From the NCBI GenBank assembly GCA_039707465.1, contig CM077647.1, positions 114,950,610 through 115,014,609 on the forward strand: DNA of 64,000 nt, in the 5' to 3' direction. Shown here in pieces: positions 58,784-64,000 of this stretch. How positions within the stretch are numbered: the first letter of the stretch is position 1; every line of letters starts with the position of its first letter. The position numbers and the translations under genes were made by a program. Origin of the DNA: Rhabdophis nuchalis. Taxonomy: Eukaryota; Chordata; Lepidosauria; Squamata; Natricidae. The notes under the pieces are model-generated. The model ran no database searches. It saw nothing but the letters and a program-made list of their open reading frames with translations, and was not told the origin of the DNA.

Positions 58784-59825
58784 AGCTGTACATTTCTACC
58801 CCAAACCACCCCAACGATGCCGTAGCGGTGATGTGCCAGTGCCTGGAAGCTGTACGGATCTGGATGGGAAGTAACGGACTCAAGCTCAACCCGACCAAGA
58901 CCGAGTGGCTGTGGTTTCCGGCTGCCCGATTCAACCAGCTTACTCCATCGCTGGCCATAGGGGGCGAACATCTTGCCCCTGTGGATGGGGCGCGCAATTT
59001 GGGTGTCCTCCTGGATGCCCGGCTGTCCATGGAAGATCAAGTGACAGCCGTGGCCAGGAGGGCGTTTTACCAGGTTCGCCTGGTTCGCCAATTGCGCCCC
59101 CTATTGGATCGGGACGCCCTTCGCACAGTCACTCATGCTCTCGTGACATCCCGACTGGACTATTGTAACTCTCTCTACATGGGGCTGCCCCTGAGGTGCA
59201 CCCAGAGGCTTCAGCTAGTCCAGAATGCAGCCGTGCGAGCAATTATGGGGACCGCAAGGTCTACCCATGTAACACCGCTCTTGCGCGAGCTGCACTGGCT
59301 GCCTGTCGTCTTCCGGGTGCGCTTCAAGGTGCTAATCATCATCTTTAAAGCGCTCCATGGCTCGGGACCTAGCTATCTGCAGGATCGGATCCTGCCTCAT
59401 ACATCCTCACGGCCGATTCGCTCCCACAGAGAGGGGCTTCTCCGGGTGCCGTCCACTAGACAGTGTCAGCGGGCGACACCCAGGGGAAGGGCGCTCTCTG
59501 TGGCGGGCCCGGCCCTCTGGAACGACCTTCCCCCCGACATCAGGACAACTACGGACCTCCGCTCCTTCCGTCTTAAATTAAAAACTTACTTTTTCCGTCT
59601 GGCCGGCCTGGGATAGCCTCCTTGCCTTGGGATTTTATAGAATAGGTTTTAGTTTAATTGGGATTTTAGCACAGGGTTTATTTAATTGGTTCTTAAATTT
59701 TGTTGGTATATTTATTGTTGTTTGTTATTTATTGCTTTTATGCTACCTGTGCACCGCCCCGAGTCCCCATGGGGAGAGGGGGCGGTCTAGAAATAATAAA
59801 TTTCATTTCATTTCATTTCATTTCA
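58784..59825 (+). mobile_element. L2-like LINE (copy C), 5'-truncated
   Basis: It begins in the codons just after the YADD box (agctgtacatttctacc) and runs to a (CATTT)n tail at about 59805-59825. It is very similar to the 3' part of copy A at nucleotide and protein level, so it is the same subfamily. The junction with the Penelope-like fragment shares agctgta with intact L2 text, so the precise boundary is ambiguous by a few bases. Confidence 0.9.
58795..59616 (+). pseudogene. L2 copy C C-terminal ORF2 fragment, frame intact
   Basis: The frame from YISTPNHPNDAVAVMCQCLE through RIWMGSNGLKLNPTKTEWLW to TDLRSFRLKLKTYFFRLAGL is open for about 270 codons to the normal stop. It contains the LEA codons deleted in copy A. 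It lacks the endonuclease and the reverse transcriptase catalytic motifs, so it cannot act alone. Confidence 0.85.
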
Positions 59826-59919
59826 ACCACATTTCCAAACTCGGAGCTCAGCCCAACAGCCCAACTATGAACCCGAGCTACTTATATTCAAATACATTTC
59901 AATTGTATTACAAATTTAG

Positions 59920-60055
59920 CAAGGGCAGTGATTCACTTAACAAATGTGACAGGAAAAGTCATAAAATGGGGCAAAACTCAACAAAATTTCTCAGCCAACA
60001 AAGTTTTGGCTCAATTGTGGTGATAAGTTGAGAACTACCTAATTAGTCTCCCATA
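59920..60055 (-). mobile_element. Fragment of the TAGGTAGTC-type MITE
   Basis: The text gcagtgattcacttaacaa, ataaaatggggcaaaactc and ctcaattgtggtgataag then ttgagaactaccta is the reverse of the left half of the element at 36409. It is truncated at about 59920. Confidence 0.6.
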
Positions 60056-61435
60056 GTAGTAATGTATTGTAAATATTCAAATTGTAGCTTTCTTTTGCTA
60101 CAATGTCTACAATTGTCTTTTGTAGACAATGTAAAATTACTTGCATTTATAAGTGGAATAGGAGAAAGGAAAGAAATTTACTTGTTTAGTGTTCAGTCTA
60201 ATTTGTTTCCATTTAATATTAACCGAAGTAGTAAGAGCTCTACAGTTGAAAGAGTATACGTTTTCTGAATTCTCTCAGGGCCCATTTTTATTCATAGTTC
60301 CTTATGATATTACACTTTCCTAGATTCCTTTTTGGTAACAAATTGCTTAATCAGAGAAATTAATATTGTTAGATCAAGGATGCTAAATAATCTATCAAAG
60401 GATCATGGAGAGAGCTAAGTGTTTTAACAGTTAGGATAAATTGCAAGCAGATTTGGGGAATGGTCATTCCTTGGTTTTAAACATAAACCTTCTGAAAGAC
60501 CTTCTACTTCTAGTGGGCTTTTCAGAATTAGAGATGACAGTTTGCAAAACATTAGGAACAGAGACTATCGTTCTTTATCAGAGAAATGGATAGTAACTTT
60601 TTCATTACATTAGTAGGTGGTTAGCAAGATGAAGAAATCTATACCAATGAACCTAGAAATAAACTGGGTGCTAAAATAAATGTATCTAGTTGCTATGAAT
60701 AATGACCTAATTACCTAATCTATGCTCCCTACCCTTATTTGGTTTTATAAAATCTTCAGTGCCTTTGCTTTAATAGAAATATTATTTTACTTGAAACTGT
60801 TCAGGTCACTTAAACCTGCAGTTCGTAGTATCTCTACTCTTTGAGTTTTCTGGAATTCTTTTATATCTTTGCAACCGAATGCTGTTGGACATTGATGTGG
60901 GTTTTGCTAATCAGCCTAGAATTCCAAGCTTTGGTGCTATTTTGTTTATTTTATAAAGAAAATCCTTTAACATGCCTTGTGATGTGAAAGAAAGATCAGT
61001 AAAATTAGTTATTTCAGTTATTTTCATTAATAATCACAGCTGATTTGAGCTAATCATATCATATTTAAATCTCACAAACTTTGGAAATGTTCCTCACAGT
61101 GACATTTCCTCACTCAGATTCTAGAAGCATTTCTTGCCTGTTCAAAATAAAGTTATGAAATGCTCCATAAAAGTCATTGATGACTATCAATCTGAAAAGA
61201 ATTAAAAAATTATTTTTAAGCCTCTTAGCCTCTATCATTCCACAATTAGATGTAGTACTGAAATGGAGTAGAATTGGGAAAATAAGGAACATTATAGAAA
61301 ATACCTATCTTAAAATATACACAACATATAATCTCTTAAGAGGTCGGAAAGAACCCAGAACAACATCAGGGCTTCTGTATGTCTCTCTCATCCTGGCTAT
61401 GCTCAATATTCACCATTCTACCACCTGAAAAATAT
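60056..61435. other. Unannotated AT-rich sequence
   Basis: There is no exon or repeat I can support. Confidence 0.4.
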
Positions 61436-61444
61436 TTGGAGTAA

Positions 61445-61740
61445 AATGAGATTTGCAGGAGAGTAACAAGTCAGAAGTCAACGTTGATGCTTGTTTTACA
61501 TTTGTGAAAAATACCTGGAGGAATGCTGTACTGACAGATGAAACAAACATGAAAGTTTGGGGCCCTAGTTATGTCGGGAAGAATAAAATGCTTAAGAACT
61601 TCATACCATTTATCAAGGATGGAAATGGTGGTGTCATTGTTCAGGAATGTTTTGCTCCCTGCATAATTTGCCATCATTGAAGAAAGCATGAATTCTGCTT
61701 TGTATCAAAGAATTCTATAGAAGAATATCAATGAAGCCTT
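61445..61740 (+). pseudogene. Worn Tc1/mariner-type transposase fragment
   Basis: The frame WRNAVLTDETNMKVWGPSYV, then NFIPFIKDGNGGVIVQECF and later MNSALYQRIL parallels the WxxVxxSDETKxxxFG, IPTVKHGGGSxMVWGCF and MNxxxYxxIL boxes of Tc1-like transposases. No ends were found. A Penelope-type terminus follows immediately. Confidence 0.45.
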
Positions 61741-61900
61741 CTGTCCTTGGTGCTTCCTGAGCTTGGTTGTTTTCTTAAAACGGTTTTCATTTCCCAAACA
61801 TCAGTTTTACCTACTTTGGGTAATGAAATGTCTGTAAGAAAACAACCAAGCTCCAAGAGAACCAAAGACTCCTGAGCTGCAAATATTCTCCTTTATTGGA
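61741..61900. mobile_element. Penelope-type termini in head-to-head arrangement (second locus)
   Basis: Plus-strand text tttgggtaatgaaatgtctg, aagaaaacaaccaagctcc and gctgcaaatattctcctt matches 30866-30970. The complement of 61745-61800 gives the same series (gaaatgaaaaccg, aagaaaacaaccaagctcag), so two ends face each other as at 30740-30970. Confidence 0.5.
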
Positions 61901-62048
61901 GCCATCTGTCCATCAACTGAAATCCATAAACACAAGACATTAATCTTCAACATACCTGTACTAGCAAGTTTACAAAAGAATGGCTGAAGGTGAATACATC
62001 TACTGTTTTGGAATGGCAGAGTCAAAGTTGAGACCTATATGCCATGTA

Positions 62049-62259
62049 CAGACATAGCTAAAAGTGTTGGCACCCCTGAAATTTTTCCAGTATTTCTCAC
62101 AGAAAAGTATTGCATTAACACATGTTTTGCTATACACATGTTTATTCCCTTTGTGTGTATTGGAACAAAACAAAAAAGGGAGGAAAAAAAACCAAATTTG
62201 ACATAATGTCACATAAAACTCCAAAAATGGGCTGTACAAAAGTATTGGAACCCTTAACT
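62049..62259 (-). mobile_element. Tc1-like transposon, left end with IR/DR structure
   Basis: The end starts cagacatagctaaaagtgtt and contains two related direct motifs: taaaagtgttggcacccc (about 62057) and caaaagtattggaaccctta (about 62237). This is the inverted-repeat/direct-repeat end style of Tc1-like elements. A TA precedes it at 62047. The element is interrupted by a hAT insertion and resumes at 63843 with the transposase 3' end on the minus strand. Confidence 0.75.
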
Positions 62260-63842
62260 CAGTGGTCGGCAAACTCATTAGTCAAAAGAGCCAAATATCA
62301 ACAATACCATGATTGAAATTTCTTTTGAGAGCTGGAAGGCGTGGCCTGTTTTGTGGGAGTGGTTCAGCGGTCATGTGACCGGGTATGCATGGCCAACTTG
62401 GAAACTGGTGAAACTCACTTAACAACGGTCTTGCTTAGCAACCAAAATTTTGGGCTCAATTGTGGTCATAAGTTCTCTCATGTCTCTCCAACTTTCTTTT
62501 TTTTTTCTTCCCTTCTTTCTCTTTCTCTCTCTTTCTGTTTCTCTCTGTCTCTCTGAGCCTGTCTGTCTATCTGTCTGTCTCTCTGTGGCTCTTTGTCTCT
62601 CCCTCCCTCTGTCTCTTTCTGTCATTCTCTGTGTCTGTCTCTCTCTGTCTCTCTCTTCTCCCTCCCTCTCTATCTCTGTGTCTCTCTCCCCTCCCTTCTT
62701 CTCTGTGTCTGTCTGTCATTCTCTCTGTGTCTGTCTGTCTGTCTCTCTCTGTGGCTCTTTGTCTCCCTCCCTCCCTCCCTCTCTCTGTTTCTCCCTCCCT
62801 CCTTCCCCTCTGTCTCTCTCTCTCTGTGTATCTGTCACTCTGATTCCCTCCGTCCATCTCTCTCTCGCTCTGTGCCTCTCTCTGTCTGTCTGTCACTGTC
62901 TCTGTCCACAAAATACTGCATGGAGGAGCGGCGGGCTCTGTGGTGACAGCGAGGCCTTCCGCGGGGGGAGGGGGTGTCCCCTTCACGTTCCTCATCTCCC
63001 CGGATGCCGTCTGGAACCATCAGCAGCTGCGCAGACTTGCCGCTTTTCCACGCCGTGGAAAAGATAGCCGTGTGCAATTACAACGCAAGTTTCCACCGCT
63101 ACGAACTCTCCAAGATTGTAATTGGGCGGGGCATGCGTGCCCCTATCTTTTCCACAGCGTGGAAAAGCGGCAAGTCTCTGCGCGGCTGCGGATGGTTCCG
63201 GACGGCATCCGGGGAGACGAGGAACGTGAAAGGTACACCCCCTCCCCCGCGGAAGGCCTCGCCGTCACCACAGAGCGCGCGAGACAGTGACAGAGAGGGA
63301 GAGAGGCCCAGAGCGAGAGAGAGGCGAAGGGAGAGAGGGAATCAGAGTCTGACAGACACACAGAGGGGACAGAGACAGAGGGGAAGGAGGGAACCATCCG
63401 CAGCCGCGCAGAGACTTGCCGCTTTTCCATGCCATGGAAAAGATAGGCGCGCGCATGCCCCGCCCAATTACAGTCTCGGAGACTTCGTAGCGGTGGGAAG
63501 TTGCGCTGTAATTCCGCGGGATGTGCATGCGCCTATCTTTTCCAGTGTAGAAAAGTGGCGAGTTTCTGCACGGCCCCTGATCACTCCAGACGTCATCGGG
63601 GAAGACGAGGAACGCGAGGGGAACCTCGCGGATGGCCTCGCCGGCAGCGCAGACTCGCCGCTGCTTCACGTGGTATTCTGTGGATAGAGACGGTTGCAGG
63701 CAGACAGAGAGAGGCACACAGAGAGAGAAAGAGACAGAGGGAGGAAGGGAGGAAGGGAGGGAATCAGAGAGAGACTGAAGAGCCACATTCAAGGGGCCAA
63801 AGAGCCGCATGCGGCTCGTGAGCCGCGGTTTGCCGACCACTG
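62260..63842. mobile_element. 1.58-kb non-autonomous hAT element with hairpin modules
   Basis: Perfect 15-bp terminal inverted repeats CAGTGGTCGGCAAAC lie at both ends, with an exact 8-bp target duplication CCTTAACT (62252-62259, 63843-63850). Inside, from the left, are a fragment of the TAGGTAGTC MITE (62403-62475), a long CT-rich simple-sequence tract (62500-62905), two inverted-repeat modules (62935-63275 and 63389-63655), and an AG-rich tract before the right end. No transposase domain was found; the long ORFs through the CT/AG tracts are Ser/Leu or Arg/Glu low-complexity artefacts. Confidence 0.85.
62935..63655. repeat. Two tandem inverted-repeat (hairpin) modules
   Basis: Module 1 has arms of about 130 bp (62935-63066 and 63144-63275) that are complementary and include gccgcttttccacgccgtgg with its own small palindrome. 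Module 2 repeats the inner parts in more diverged form (63389-63446 and 63534-63655). The spacers (gggcggggcatgcg types) are also related. They could form stable hairpins in RNA or single-stranded DNA. Confidence 0.75.
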
Positions 63843-63849
63843 CCTTAAC

Positions 63850-64000
63850 TTAATATTTGGTTGCACATCCTTTGGACAAAATAACGAAAATCAATCGCTT
63901 CCTATAACCATCAGTAAGCTTCTTACACCTCTCACCTGGAATTTTGGACCATTCTTCCTTTGCAAACTGCTCCAGGTCTCTCTTATTGGAAGGGCGCCTT
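63850..64000 (-). CDS. Tc1-like transposase, C-terminal part (runs off the window)
   Basis: The minus strand is open from the window edge to a TAA at 63850-63852, reading RRPSNKRDLEQFAKEEWSKI, then PGERCKKLTDGYRKRLIFVI and LSKGCATKY before the stop. This is the C-terminal end of a Tc1/mariner DDE transposase (LEQFCKEEWxKIP...YxxRLxxVIxxKGxxTKY). No lesion is visible in these 49 codons, but the catalytic part is outside the window. The hAT insertion lies at the base next to the stop codon, outside the reading frame. Confidence 0.8.
   Translation of the reverse strand, partial: RRPSNKRDLEQFAKEEWSKIPGERCKKLTDGYRKRLIFVILSKGCATKY

Noticed and set aside
62450..63067. 205-codon Ser/Leu-rich ORF and its minus-strand Arg/Glu-rich partners
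   Set aside because: They are translations of CT/AG simple sequence inside a hAT element, with no domain or start context.

Overview
The window looks like repeat-dominated intergenic or intronic DNA from a vertebrate, most likely a squamate reptile and probably a snake. That assignment is inference. It rests on the mixture present: young L2/CR1-type LINEs, L1, R4-like and Rex1-like LINEs, a DIRS tyrosine-recombinase retroelement, Penelope-like ends, Tc1/mariner and hAT DNA transposons, (ATTCT)n LINE tails and CTAC/GATA simple repeats. No complete host protein-coding gene is recognisable. The only host-gene signal is a CpG island at about 40.6-41.4 kb that may hold a promoter and a first exon.

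Layout. 1-3408: nearly full-length L2-like LINE (+). 3.5-4.3 kb: degenerate reverse-transcriptase remnant (-). 4.3-14.5 kb: AT-rich background with L2 3' ends, a CTAC-rich repeat and a 741-bp hAT element with an 8-bp target duplication. 14.5-15.7 kb: dead Tc1-like transposon (-). 15.75-16.86 kb: right part of a CTAC-rich TIR element. 16.9-18.0 kb: Rex1-like LINE (-). 20.1-24.8 kb: a 237-bp tandem duplication, one copy of which carries a 4.1-kb TIR element with TA duplication. Nested in that element are a duplicated tRNA-promoter repeat and a 2-kb ORF1-only L1 (HAL1-like) unit with an intact 282-codon ORF and a perfect 18-bp target duplication. 25.5-30.7 kb: hAT MITE, two R4-like LINE tails, a TIR element, a CR1/Rex1-type 3' UTR and an old L2. 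30.7-39.5 kb: Penelope-type ends, a 5'-truncated second HAL1-like copy, a TA-MITE and an L1 ORF2 remnant (-). 40.6-41.4 kb: CpG island. 43.8-46.5 kb: old L2 debris. 48.7-53.9 kb: a degenerate DIRS element with inverted terminal repeats, an internal complementary region, RNase H and tyrosine recombinase remnants, a 5S rRNA-like copy and a long (ATT)n tract. 54.8-59.8 kb: L2 / Penelope-like / L2 cluster. 61.4-64.0 kb: Tc1 remnants, including a Tc1-like element still open at its transposase C-terminus, into which a 1.58-kb hAT element with two hairpin modules has inserted.

The genes do not form a host pathway. The biology here is a layered record of transposition: trans-mobilised ORF1-only LINEs, cut-and-paste elements nested in one another with readable target duplications, and YR and Penelope retroelements. 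All identifications come from reading the sequence and translated frames against remembered family hallmarks; no database search was run.
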